This document shows positions 1 to 6,890 of a stretch of DNA of 20,184 nt, one piece after another. Numbering within the stretch: position 1 is the stretch's first letter; every line of letters begins with the position of its first letter. The position numbers and the translations under genes were made by a program. The DNA lies in the NCBI GenBank assembly GCA_002317325.1, contig DCJB01000106.1:294-20477 (forward strand), read 5' to 3'. The notes beneath the pieces are model-generated. The model worked only from the letters and a program-made list of their open reading frames with translations. It was not told where the DNA came from and searched no databases. The DNA comes from Bacteroidales bacterium UBA1711. Its GTDB lineage: Bacteria; Bacteroidota; Bacteroidia; Bacteroidales; P3.

Positions 1-26
1 TACGGGGCTACGGGGCTACGGGGCTG
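1..26. repeat. 8-bp tandem repeat at window edge
   Basis: Three consecutive copies of an 8-base unit, CGGGGCTA, CGGGGCTA and CGGGGCTG (positions 3-10, 11-18, 19-26), preceded by two bases that fit another copy, so the array probably continues beyond the window. On the minus strand the unit reads TAGCCCCG. Because 8 is not a multiple of 3, any minus-strand reading frame entering the array meets a TAG within three units. The stop codon of the four-helix-bundle gene is one of these TAGs. Confidence 0.85.
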
Positions 27-387
27 CGGGTCGGTTCGGGGTAGATTTAAGTGAGTCTATTAATCTTACAATTCCGGTGGAGATTTTCTTGAGTTGGGTT
101 TGAAGGATTAACCTTTCTTCTGATGTACAGAAATCCAAGTCTTCACAAAGGTAGAGCATCGAACGCACTTCTGCACACGAACCTTTTGCAATGTTTAGGA
201 AGTTGACGTACTTGGCATCGGATCCGGATTCGGAACCTTCAGCAATGTTATTCATTATCGAAACTGAAGCACGCTGAATCTGATCACGAAATCCCCAATC
301 CCTACAATTTGCCATCATTTTATAAATGGCATTCACAAAAGCTCGGCTCTCCGTCCAGATAAAAAGATTCTCTATTGTCCTACTCAT
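16..387 (-). CDS. Four helix bundle protein (S23/IVS-encoded family)
   Basis: A 123-residue protein matching the four-helix-bundle family first known from 23S rRNA intervening sequences, also related to the Avd accessory fold of diversity-generating retroelements. Seen features are the early WxESRAF-type segment, the conserved central motif around residues 42-55 (SVSIMNNIAEGSE), and the following helix with FLNIAKGSCAEVRSML. The last residues (NRPAAP) and the TAG stop are read from the 8-bp array at the window edge, so the C-terminal end is shaped by the repeat. It is the last visible gene of the polysaccharide operon, and its 5' leader is a second 8-bp array. Homologues are common in Bacteroidota polysaccharide loci, but their molecular role is not established. 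No reverse transcriptase or rRNA is visible nearby, so a retroelement or rRNA role is not supported here. Confidence 0.88.
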   Translation of the reverse strand: MSRTIENLFIWTESRAFVNAIYKMMANCRDWGFRDQIQRASVSIMNNIAEGSESGSDAKYVNFLNIAKGSCAEVRSMLYLCEDLDFCTSEERLILQTQLKKISTGIVRLIDSLKSTPNRPAAP

Positions 388-394
388 CCCGTAG

Positions 395-486
395 TCTTGT
401 TGTCTTGTTGTCTCGTTGTCTCGTTGTCTTGTCGTCTCGTTGTCTTGTTGTCCCGTTGTCTCTTTGTCTCGCCGTCTCGTTGTCTC
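395..486. repeat. 8-bp tandem array (TCTYGTTG), about 11.5 copies
   Basis: Eleven consecutive degenerate copies of an 8-base unit (consensus TCTYGTTG; CAACRAGA on the minus strand) cover 395-482, followed by a partial copy to 486. Variants include TCTTGTCG, TCCCGTTG, TCTCTTTG and TCTCGCCG. The array fills almost the entire gap between the capG-like gene and the four-helix-bundle gene. Its right edge supplies two of the three bases of the capG TGA stop (485-487). There is no spacer/repeat alternation, so it is not a CRISPR. No terminator is visible, so transcription from capG probably runs through it. Confidence 0.9.
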
Positions 487-1678
487 AAAATTTTCTCCAA
501 ACCATTTTGTTCACAATGCCCACGTAGCTCTGGATGATCTTGACCACCTTGGTGCTGACGTTTTCGTCCAAATAGTCGGGAACGGGTATGCCGTACTGGC
601 CGGCACGGTTCAGCTCGACAGCGGTGTCAACTGCCTGCAGCAGGCTGGTGGTGTCTATACCGGCAATAATGAAGTCGGCCTTGTCAATGGCCTCGGGGCG
701 CTCGGTGCTGGTGCGTATGCAGATGGCGGGGAAGGGATGGCCCACGCTGGTGAAAAAGCTGCTCTCCTCGGGCAGGGTGCCGGAGTCAGATACCACCGCA
801 AAGGCGTTCATCTGCAAACAGTTGTAGTCGTGGAAGCCGAGGGGCTCGTGCTGGATGACGCGACGGTCAAGCTGGAATCCGCTGGCGGCAAGACGGTTGC
901 GTGAACGCGGGTGGCAGCTGTACAGGATTGGCATATCATACTTTTCAGCCATGCGGTTGATGGCGGTGAACAGGGACATGAAGTTCTTTTCTGTGTCGAT
1001 GTTCTCCTCACGATGGGCGCTGAGCAGTATGTAACGGCCTTTCTCAAGGCCCAGGCGCTGGTGGACGTCGCTGGCCTCGATTTCGGCAAGATTCTCATGC
1101 AGGACCTCGGCCATGGGGCTGCCGGTTACGTAGGTGCGTTCCTTGGGAAGGCCGCAGTCAGCCAGATAACGGCGTGCGTGCTCTGAGTAGGCCATGTTGA
1201 CATCACTGATTATGTCAACGATTCTGCGGTTGGTCTCCTCGGGCAGGCATTCGTCCTTACAGCGGTTTCCGGCCTCCATGTGGAAGATGGGGATGTGCAG
1301 ACGCTTGGCGCCGATGACCGACAGGCATGAGTTGGTGTCGCCAAGGACCAGCACGCCATCAGGCTTCAGGGCTGCAAAGAGCTTGTATGAGCAGTTGATG
1401 ATGTTGCCGCAGGTGGCGCCCAAGTCATCGCCCACGGCATCCATATACACTTCAGGATCTTTTAGTTTCAAGTCTTTGAAGAAGACTCCGTTCAGGTTGT
1501 AGTCATAGTTCTGACCGGTGTGGGCCAAGATTACATCAAAGTACTGGCGGCACTTGTTGATGACGGCTGCGAGACGGATGATTTCGGGACGGGTGCCGAC
1601 AACGATTATCAGCTTCAACTTGCCGTTGTCCCGCCACTTGATGTCCGAATAGTCAAATTTTGGAAGTTTGGTTTCCAT
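485..1678 (-). CDS. capG: UDP-N-acetylglucosamine 2-epimerase family, CapG/FnlC type
   Basis: A 397-residue nucleotide-sugar 2-epimerase. Motifs of the non-hydrolysing UDP-GlcNAc 2-epimerase family are visible: GTRPEIIRLA (28-37), HTGQNYD (53-59), GDTNS (113-117), HMEAGNR (133-139), the EETNRR segment (147-152), SAHREEN (220-226) and SDSGTLPEE (298-306). In the L-fucosamine pathway, CapG/FnlC/WbjD epimerises C2 of UDP-N-acetyl-L-pneumosamine to give UDP-N-acetyl-L-fucosamine. The direct neighbour CapF supports this over a plain WecB role. The start at 1678 is chosen because the frame upstream has low-complexity, non-family sequence and would overlap the end of capF; METKLPKF begins the typical N-terminus. 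There is a 43-base gap to capF and probable co-transcription with it. The enzyme is expected to be cytoplasmic. Confidence 0.9.
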   Translation of the reverse strand: METKLPKFDYSDIKWRDNGKLKLIIVVGTRPEIIRLAAVINKCRQYFDVILAHTGQNYDYNLNGVFFKDLKLKDPEVYMDAVGDDLGATCGNIINCSYKLFAALKPDGVLVLGDTNSCLSVIGAKRLHIPIFHMEAGNRCKDECLPEETNRRIVDIISDVNMAYSEHARRYLADCGLPKERTYVTGSPMAEVLHENLAEIEASDVHQRLGLEKGRYILLSAHREENIDTEKNFMSLFTAINRMAEKYDMPILYSCHPRSRNRLAASGFQLDRRVIQHEPLGFHDYNCLQMNAFAVVSDSGTLPEESSFFTSVGHPFPAICIRTSTERPEAIDKADFIIAGIDTTSLLQAVDTAVELNRAGQYGIPVPDYLDENVSTKVVKIIQSYVGIVNKMVWRKF

Positions 1679-1721
1679 GAACTGTATGGGTAATAATGTT
1701 TTGCAATGAAGAGAAAACGGC

Positions 1722-2930
1722 TTATTTCCCGACCACAGGGTCACCGTAAGTGTCGGGACGCTCGGGATTGAAGATTTCGTTGCAGTACATGACTGTGACA
1801 AGGTCTTGGGTGTCAGACAGATTGATGATATTATGCGTGTAGCCGGGAAGCATGATGACAGACTGTATCTTGTCACCGCTGACTTCAAATTCTATTACCT
1901 CATCGCTGCCTTCCTTGCGCTGCTGGATAAGTCCGTGGCCGCTGACAACTATGAACTGCTCCCACTTGGAGTGGTGCCAGTGCTGCCCCTTGGTGATTCC
2001 GGGCTTGCTGATGTTTATGCTTACCTGCCCGCAGTTCAGTGTGTGAACAAGTTCGGTGAAGCTTCCGCGCTGGTCAACGTTCATCTTCAGGTCAAAAACG
2101 GCCTTCTCCTTGGGCAGGTAGCTCAGGTAAGTGCTGAAGAGCTTCTTGGCGAATGAGTTCTGCGGAATCTCCGGAATCATAAGCGTCTGGGGCATTTCCT
2201 TGAACTGGTCCAGCAGTTCGACAATACCTCCCAAGGTGATTTTGTGGGTCACCAGGCAGTAGCAGTATCGACCTTTGTCATCAGGTATGACATCAAGGCC
2301 ATCGAATTCACAGTGATGCTCTTGACCTTTCAGGCAGGCAATCATCTCGGCCACAAGGTCATCAATATACAGAAGTTCCAACTCGACCGAAGGGTCATTC
2401 ACCTGAATTGGAAGGTCATTGGCTTTGTTGTTGCAGAAAGTGGCAACGGCGCTGTTGTAGTTTGGTCGGCACCACTTGCCGAACAGGTTCGGGAAGCGGT
2501 AAACTCTGACAGGGGCTCCGGTCTCACGGCTGTAGTCAAGGAACAGGTCCTCGCCCGCTTTCTTGCTGCGGCCGTACTCGCTGTTGCCAAAGCGACCTGT
2601 CAGACTGGCCTGCTGGCTGCTGCTGAGCATGACCGGGCACTTGTTGCCGTAATTGCGGAGTGTGTTAAGCAGCGTGCTGGCGAATCCGAAGTTGCCCTGC
2701 ATGAACTCCTCTTGGTTCTGCGGACGGTTGACACCGGCCAGATTGAACACGAAATCGGCATTTTTGCACGCTGTCTCCAACTCTTCAGATGTCGAGTCTA
2801 TATCGTACTCATAGACCTGACTGACTGTCAGATCACCGTAGCATCGGGCTTTCCCTTCTTTGATGTTGTTGAGTTCCAGACACAGATTCTTGCCCACAAA
2901 GCCCTTGGCTCCTGTAACAAGTATTTTCAT
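1722..2930 (-). CDS. capF: UDP-2-acetamido-2,6-dideoxyhexos-4-ulose reductase, CapF/FnlB type
   Basis: A 402-residue two-domain enzyme. The N-terminal part is a short-chain dehydrogenase with a Rossmann glycine motif (GAKGFVG, 7-13) and a catalytic Ser and Y119-x3-K123 pair (SEYGRSKK). The C-terminal part, from about residue 275, is a cupin with GQHWHHSKWEQF (315-326), PGYTHNI (362-368) and the family-typical ending VMYCNEIFNPERPDT. This arrangement is characteristic of CapF/FnlB/WbjC, which converts the 4-keto product of CapE/FnlA, via C3 epimerisation (cupin) and C4 reduction (SDR), to UDP-N-acetyl-L-pneumosamine. The start codon overlaps the stop of the preceding epimerase gene in an ATGA, so translation is probably coupled. 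The expected partner capE is not adjacent and not in this window. Confidence 0.93.
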   Translation of the reverse strand: MKILVTGAKGFVGKNLCLELNNIKEGKARCYGDLTVSQVYEYDIDSTSEELETACKNADFVFNLAGVNRPQNQEEFMQGNFGFASTLLNTLRNYGNKCPVMLSSSQQASLTGRFGNSEYGRSKKAGEDLFLDYSRETGAPVRVYRFPNLFGKWCRPNYNSAVATFCNNKANDLPIQVNDPSVELELLYIDDLVAEMIACLKGQEHHCEFDGLDVIPDDKGRYCYCLVTHKITLGGIVELLDQFKEMPQTLMIPEIPQNSFAKKLFSTYLSYLPKEKAVFDLKMNVDQRGSFTELVHTLNCGQVSINISKPGITKGQHWHHSKWEQFIVVSGHGLIQQRKEGSDEVIEFEVSGDKIQSVIMLPGYTHNIINLSDTQDLVTVMYCNEIFNPERPDTYGDPVVGK

Positions 2931-3997
2931 TGATAAAAATTTTTATACCATTCCGAAAAATTCCTCAACCCTTGCCTCAGAGTTGTGCTGGGCTTGAACC
3001 CCATGTCGCGTTCCAGCGCACTGGTATCGGCATAGGTCACAGGCACGTCACCCGGCTGCATTGCCACCAGTTCCTTGTGGGCTTCGAAGTCATAGTCCGT
3101 GGGCAGGACTCCGGCACGGACCAGCTCTTCCTGCAGTATCTGCACAAAGTCGAGCAGGTTCTCTGGGTTGGAGTTGCCTATGTTGTAAACTTTGTACGGA
3201 GGCAACGGAAGTCCGTCCTCACCCGTCTGTTTGGCGGGTGCCTTGTGCATGACGCGCTGCACACCGTCAACAATGTCATCCACGTAAGTGAAGTCGCGCT
3301 TGCAGTTGCCGTAGTTGAAAATCTTTATGGTTTCTCCTTTGATAAGCTTGTTGGTGAACCCGAAGTAGGCCATGTCGGGGCGTCCGGCAGGGCCGTAAAC
3401 AGTGAAGAAGCGCAGGCCGGTTGACGGTAAGTTGTAGAGCTTGCTGTAGGAATGTGCCAGCAGTTCGTTGCACTTCTTGGTGGCGGCGTACAGTGAAACC
3501 GGGTTATCGACCATATCCTCTTCTGAGAACGGGACTTTCTTGTTGCCGCCGTAAACTGAACTGGAGCTGGCGTAGACCAGATGTTGGACACCTTTGTAGG
3601 TTTCTGGTTTCTTGTGGTCGCAACTATGGCGGCAGGCTTCGAGGATGTTGTAGAAGCCAACTAAGTTACTCTCGATGTAGGCACCAGGGTTCTCGATGCT
3701 GTAGCGGACTCCGGCTTGTGCAGCCAGATTGACGACAACATCGAACTCATACTCCGCAAACAGTTTGTCAACCAAAGCCTTGTCTGCCAAATTTCCCTTT
3801 ACGAAAGTATATTTGCTCTCAGGATGCTGCTTGGCACAGGCATCAATCTGCTGCAGACGCCATTCCTTGAGCGACACATCATAATAGTCATTGACCGAGT
3901 CGAAACCGACTATCTCGACGGGCGATTCGGTCTGGAGCAGTCTCAAGACAAGGTTGCTTCCGATGAAGCCGGCTGAACCAGTTACTAAGATTTTCAT
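2927..3997 (-). CDS. NAD-dependent sugar epimerase, UDP-glucuronate 4-epimerase type
   Basis: A 356-residue extended SDR enzyme. Seen are the Rossmann motif GSAGFIG (7-13), SSSSVYG (144-150), catalytic Y170-x3-K174 (YAATK), and the segment RFFTVYGPAGRPDMA (197-211), which is typical of UDP-glucuronate 4-epimerases. The C-terminal QPGDVPVTYADTSAL stretch fits the same group. The likely reaction is interconversion of UDP-glucuronate and UDP-galacturonate. The preceding gene encodes a UDP-glucose dehydrogenase that would supply UDP-glucuronate, so the pair forms a two-step route to UDP-GalA. It ends in an ATGA overlap with capF. It is not the CapE/FnlA dehydratase, whose family has a different N-terminus and lacks the GRPDMA signature. 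Substrate specificity is inferred from motifs only. Confidence 0.88.
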   Translation of the reverse strand: MKILVTGSAGFIGSNLVLRLLQTESPVEIVGFDSVNDYYDVSLKEWRLQQIDACAKQHPESKYTFVKGNLADKALVDKLFAEYEFDVVVNLAAQAGVRYSIENPGAYIESNLVGFYNILEACRHSCDHKKPETYKGVQHLVYASSSSVYGGNKKVPFSEEDMVDNPVSLYAATKKCNELLAHSYSKLYNLPSTGLRFFTVYGPAGRPDMAYFGFTNKLIKGETIKIFNYGNCKRDFTYVDDIVDGVQRVMHKAPAKQTGEDGLPLPPYKVYNIGNSNPENLLDFVQILQEELVRAGVLPTDYDFEAHKELVAMQPGDVPVTYADTSALERDMGFKPSTTLRQGLRNFSEWYKNFYQ

Positions 3998-4006
3998 TAT
4001 TAGAAC

Positions 4007-4033
4007 ACGAATTAAACGAATTTGACGAATGAT
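4007..4033. repeat. 9-bp imperfect triplet repeat between ugd and the epimerase gene
   Basis: Three adjacent 9-base units, ACGAATTAA, ACGAATTTG and ACGAATGAT, in the 45-base gap between the dehydrogenase stop and the epimerase start. The last unit also forms a small inverted repeat CGAAT...ATTCG. This is low-complexity intergenic sequence of the same general style as the other arrays in the left part of the window. No promoter is recognised here. Confidence 0.65.
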
Positions 4034-4042
4034 GATATTCGC

Positions 4043-5374
4043 TTAGTCACGCTTGAAGATATCCCTGGTGTAAACTTTGTCTTGGACATCATCCAAACAA
4101 GAGTCATATCTATTAGCAATAATAGCCTGGCTCATCTGCTTGAACTGGGCGAGGTCATTTATGACTTTGCTGCCGAAGAAAGTGCTGCCGTCTTCGAGGG
4201 TGGGCTCGTAGATGATGACGACGGCTCCCTTGGCCTTGACCCGCTTCATGACGCCCTGAATGCTGCTCTGGCGGAAATTGTCGGAGTTGCTCTTCATGGT
4301 AAGGCGATAGACTCCAATGACGACTTCGTGCTCGTGCTGTGCATCATAGGCACTGCTGGCCGTGTAACAGCCCGCCATAGCGAGGACCTGATCGGCGATG
4401 AAGTCTTTGCGGGTGCGGTTGGATTCGACGATGGCGGACATCATGTTCTGCGGCACTCCATCGTAGTTGGCAAGGAGCTGCTTGGTGTCCTTGGGGAGGC
4501 AGTAGCCGCCATAGCCGAAGGAGGGGTTGTTGTAGTGGGTGCCGATGCGGGGGTCGAGGCAGACGCCATCGATAATCTGTTGGGTGTCGAGACCTTTCAT
4601 CTCGGCGTAGGTGTCAAGTTCGTTGAAATAGGATACGCGAAGTGCCAGATAGGTGTTGGCGAAGAGTTTGACGGCTTCGGCTTCGGTACTGCCCATCTCG
4701 AGCATCGGGATATCTTCCTTGCCAACCGTCGGTTTCTGACTGTAGATTGCAGAGTCTTTGCTGGGGCCGAGGGCGCCCTGACGGATGAGGTGGGCGAACT
4801 GGCGGGCACGGGCTGCCAGGGATTCATCGCCTTGGCAGTATCCGACAATGATGCGGCTGGGGTAGAGGTTGTCGTAGAGGGCCTTGGACTCGCGCAGGAA
4901 CTCGGGGGCAAAGATGATGCGGTCGGTACGGTACTTGGCCCGAACGCTCTCGGTATAGCCCACGGGAATGGTGCTCTTGATGACCATGAGGGCGGTGGAG
5001 TTGACCTGAAGGACTTTCTCGATCACGTCTTCGACGGCAGAGGTGTCGAAGAAGTTTTTCTGACTGTCGTAGTTAGTGGGGGCTCCGATGACCACGAAGT
5101 CGGCATACCTGTAGCCTTCACGCCAGTCGGTGGTGGCGGTGAGGGAGAGCGGATTCTGAAGGATGAAATCAGATGACGGAGTTTTGCCATTACGGAGAGC
5201 CAAGTCTTCGGCGAAGAAGCGCTCGATGTATTCGTCCTGGATGGGAGAAATGCGGTTGTTGACTTTGTCGATCCGCTCCTGGACGATGTCGACGGATGTG
5301 ACGTCGTTGTGCTGAGCGAGGAGGGTGGCTATGGAAAGACCCACATAGCCGGTGCCGGCAACGGAAACTTTCAT
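4043..5374 (-). CDS. ugd: UDP-glucose 6-dehydrogenase
   Basis: A 443-residue nucleotide-sugar dehydrogenase that oxidises UDP-glucose to UDP-glucuronate using NAD. Seen are the N-terminal GTGYVGL motif (7-13), the STIPVGYT segment (134-141), PEFLRESKAL (157-166) and the catalytic site GYGGYCLPKDTKQL with nucleophile Cys292. The shape fits the Ugd/HasB family, with a slightly long middle-to-C-terminal linker (around 335-350). It is the first gene of the minus-strand polysaccharide operon, since the next gene upstream is on the opposite strand. Its product feeds the UDP-GlcA 4-epimerase-type gene that follows. The region upstream of its ATG is an AT-rich direct repeat that may hold its promoter, but no exact consensus match is present. 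The enzyme is expected to be cytoplasmic. Confidence 0.93.
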   Translation of the reverse strand: MKVSVAGTGYVGLSIATLLAQHNDVTSVDIVQERIDKVNNRISPIQDEYIERFFAEDLALRNGKTPSSDFILQNPLSLTATTDWREGYRYADFVVIGAPTNYDSQKNFFDTSAVEDVIEKVLQVNSTALMVIKSTIPVGYTESVRAKYRTDRIIFAPEFLRESKALYDNLYPSRIIVGYCQGDESLAARARQFAHLIRQGALGPSKDSAIYSQKPTVGKEDIPMLEMGSTEAEAVKLFANTYLALRVSYFNELDTYAEMKGLDTQQIIDGVCLDPRIGTHYNNPSFGYGGYCLPKDTKQLLANYDGVPQNMMSAIVESNRTRKDFIADQVLAMAGCYTASSAYDAQHEHEVVIGVYRLTMKSNSDNFRQSSIQGVMKRVKAKGAVVIIYEPTLEDGSTFFGSKVINDLAQFKQMSQAIIANRYDSCLDDVQDKVYTRDIFKRD

Positions 5375-5377
5375 ACG

Positions 5378-5405
5378 AATTTAAAACTTAGAATTTAAAA
5401 TTTAG
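5378..5405. repeat. 14-bp AT-rich direct repeat upstream of ugd
   Basis: Two adjacent 14-base copies, AATTTAAAACTTAG and AATTTAAAATTTAG, differ at one base and lie three bases before the ugd start codon. Read on the minus strand they contain near-matches to the Bacteroidota -7 element (TAAGTTTT, TAAATTTT), so they could be part of the ugd promoter or leader. That role is a guess; the repeat itself is directly visible. Confidence 0.7.
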
Positions 5406-5427
5406 AGTGGGCTGGCGCGGATAGGGG

Positions 5428-5654
5428 CTACAGGGTGAAGGTGCCTTGCTGGACGGTGGTGGTGCAGGGGGGCTGGGTGAAGCCCGCGTTCAGGGACTGC
5501 TTGAGGGGTCTGTCCGATGGTGCTGAGGGCAGTCCGGACGTCTTTGGGCGTATTGCTGAGGGTGACGGTTGCGTATAGAGACTGGGAAAGATCCTTTCCG
5601 ACAGGAGGCGAAGGTCAGTACAAAAAGGACGAGAAAGATGGTATTAGTTTTTAT
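5428..5654 (-). pseudogene. Relic of a small lipoprotein gene
   Basis: Reading the minus strand from 5654 gives (ATA for ATG) KTNTIFLVLFVLTFASC, a textbook lipoprotein signal peptide ending in a lipobox Cys (codon 5601-5603). The frame then breaks. Shifting by one base gives LSQSLYATVTLSNTPKDV and further plausible protein, and shifting again near 5500 gives LKQSLNAGFTQPPCTTTV followed by TAG at 5428-5430. Two single-base insertions (an extra G in AAAGGATC, an extra C in ACCCCTC) and a start-codon G-to-A change would restore a continuous protein of about 74 residues. I recognise no family. Assembly or sequencing error at the two short runs could explain the frameshifts, but not the ATA start. 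It is divergent from the intact lipoprotein gene at 5711. Confidence 0.55.
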
Positions 5655-5680
5655 TGGCTGTTCTAATGCGAAATAATATG

Positions 5681-5688
5681 TAAATTTG
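5681..5688 (+). promoter_or_regulatory. -7 element of a Bacteroidota promoter before the 5711 lipoprotein
   Basis: TAAATTTG matches the TAnnTTTG -7 consensus of the Bacteroidota primary sigma factor and lies 22 bases before the ATG at 5711. At the ideal 19-base spacing there is no TTTG; the nearest TTGG (5654-5657) is 23 bases away, so only the -7 half is well supported. Confidence 0.5.
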
Positions 5689-5710
5689 CAATCGTCAGAA
5701 TAATCAAGGA

Positions 5711-6349
5711 ATGATGACGAAATATATAATATTCAAACGATTGATAGTGCTGGCGGGCGTCCTTGCATTTCTCTTTTCGTGTCAGAAAGAGAATCGGTCT
5801 GCCGGTGGAGAGAGTCAGGTCGGGGTTACACCCTCAGGACCTTTTGAGCAATGGGACACACTCAGAATCGTTGGCGACACGATGCCGACGGCTTTTCCGA
5901 CGGACTGCTCGGTATGGATGGGACATCTGGTGATTGCAGCGGACAGCCTCAACGAGTGCGAGGCGAACATCACGTTACTCAGCCGGCGCGACTGGGACAG
6001 GATGACTTCGGCAAATCATGCCGATTTTCCGACGATGGCCCGGGACAGCGCACAGTTGTACCGAGAGGCAGAGGCGGGTTCGTGGCACATTCCTTCAGAG
6101 GAGGAAGCTCGATGGCTGAGGTCGAATTATGGCGAAGGCAGCGAACGCTTTTCTGAGGTCAACCGGCTGCTGCTGACAATGTATGCCGACACGATTGCGC
6201 TATTCCAAGGGAGCCAAAATGCCAGATACCTGTGTGCCGAGGGACAGAAGACTTTCTCGTTCAGAAGCAACACCAATGTGACGGCCGGCGGGGCCACTAT
6301 CAAGAACTATCATCTGCGGCTGATTTCCAATATTCATCTCACGAGGTAG
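5711..6349 (+). CDS. Lipoprotein with DUF1566/Lcl-like C-terminal domain
   Basis: A 212-residue exported protein. It starts with a basic N-terminus and hydrophobic stretch ending in LAFLFSC, a lipobox with Cys24, so it is probably lipid-anchored in the envelope. From about residue 105 it shows the pattern of the DUF1566/Lcl C-terminal domain: WHIPSEEEARWL (the 'WRLPTxeEL' position), then YLCAEG followed by FSFRSNTNV and a closing YHLRLI. Such domains occur in many Bacteroidota and Fibrobacter surface proteins and in Legionella Lcl, where the family is linked to adhesion; binding here is not shown. It is the only plus-strand protein gene in the window and is divergent from the lipoprotein relic. 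An ATG one codon downstream is an equally possible start. No terminator is visible immediately downstream. Confidence 0.72.
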   Translation: MMTKYIIFKRLIVLAGVLAFLFSCQKENRSAGGESQVGVTPSGPFEQWDTLRIVGDTMPTAFPTDCSVWMGHLVIAADSLNECEANITLLSRRDWDRMTSANHADFPTMARDSAQLYREAEAGSWHIPSEEEARWLRSNYGEGSERFSEVNRLLLTMYADTIALFQGSQNARYLCAEGQKTFSFRSNTNVTAGGATIKNYHLRLISNIHLTR

Positions 6350-6522
6350 GAGCAGGTGATTCGGTGCTGGGAACTGCTCGAATACGGTGGTGCGGAATCT
6401 CTGAATAATGGTTTGTGCTGCCGATTGTCGCTCAGCCGTATAGCCAAGAATGCACGTCGCTCTGCACTGCAACCTGCACGACTGAAACAATGAAATAGAT
6501 TGGACTCAATTTGAAGAGGCAA

Positions 6523-6564
6523 TCATGTGAATAGTGTAAGGCTACGCCTTCGTCAGTCACATGA
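6523..6564 (-). other. Nested inverted repeat, possible RNA hairpin
   Basis: Outer arms TCATGTGA (6523-6530) and TCACATGA (6557-6564) are exact reverse complements. An inner hairpin AAGGC-TAC-GCCTT (6538-6550) sits between them. It lies downstream of a minus-strand promoter at 6642-6672, so the structure would be in the transcript from that promoter. There is no T-run, so it is not an ordinary terminator. Confidence 0.55.
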
Positions 6565-6641
6565 GAGGGGGGCTCGTGGGGTGTTTTGGGTAGGGCCCGG
6601 GAAAGACTCAGCGCTGTCGGTGGAGGTGTGAATTCTAAGTG

Positions 6642-6672
6642 CAAATATACAACCTTTTTTTCATTCGGCAAA
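6642..6672 (-). promoter_or_regulatory. Full-consensus Bacteroidota promoter without an obvious gene
   Basis: On the minus strand TTTG (6669-6672), exactly 19 bases, then TATATTTG (6642-6649) gives a perfect TTTG-N19-TAnnTTTG match. It points left into the non-coding stretch at 6350-6640 and then into the 3' end of the plus-strand lipoprotein. No protein gene of family character follows, so a non-coding or antisense RNA, or a relic promoter, is possible. Confidence 0.6.
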
Positions 6673-6804
6673 TTATTTCTTCATCCGACTATGTGCTATT
6701 ATTGCTATAGCAAACCACCTGAATGTGTTATATAATCACAAAAAAAATCAGAACCCATAGTGCACCTATCGTGAACAAGGGAAAAATATCAAGCGATTTC
6801 TACT

Positions 6805-6890
6805 AACGGGGAACGGGGAACGGGGAACGGGGAACAGTGAACGGTGAACAGTGAACGGAGGGCGGGGGGCGGGGAACGGGGGGCGGGGGG
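6805..6890. repeat. 7-bp tandem array (AACGGGG), 12 copies, in duplicated flanks
   Basis: Twelve 7-base units run from 6805 to 6888: four exact AACGGGG copies, then AACAGTG, AACGGTG, AACAGTG, AACGGAG, GGCGGGG twice, AACGGGG and GGCGGGG, plus two more G. The array is bracketed by GATTTCTACTA (6795-6805) and GATTTCCACTA (6890-6900), an 11-base near-perfect direct repeat. One more AACGGGG follows at 6904-6910. Low-complexity and non-coding; possible slippage-prone locus. Confidence 0.88.

Noticed and set aside
16..387. Four-helix-bundle gene as part of a diversity-generating retroelement
   Set aside because: No reverse transcriptase, template repeat or variable repeat is visible; the gene sits at the end of a polysaccharide operon.
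395..486. CRISPR-like repeat
   Set aside because: The units are 8 bases, contiguous and degenerate, with no spacers and no cas genes.
1679..1888. Longer start for the capG-like gene at 1888
   Set aside because: The extra 70 residues overlap the end of capF in another frame and do not look like the epimerase family; METKLPKF at 1678 fits.
6350..6490. Forty-seven open codons after the lipoprotein TAG as a truncated C-terminus
   Set aside because: The Lcl-like domain already ends normally at YHLRLI, and the downstream translation is Arg/Cys/Leu-rich without pattern; an open stretch of this length is not unlikely by chance.
6200..6671. Three minus-strand open frames in and beside the 5711 lipoprotein gene
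   Set aside because: They are short, overlap each other, lack family features, and one starts upstream of the promoter that would drive it.
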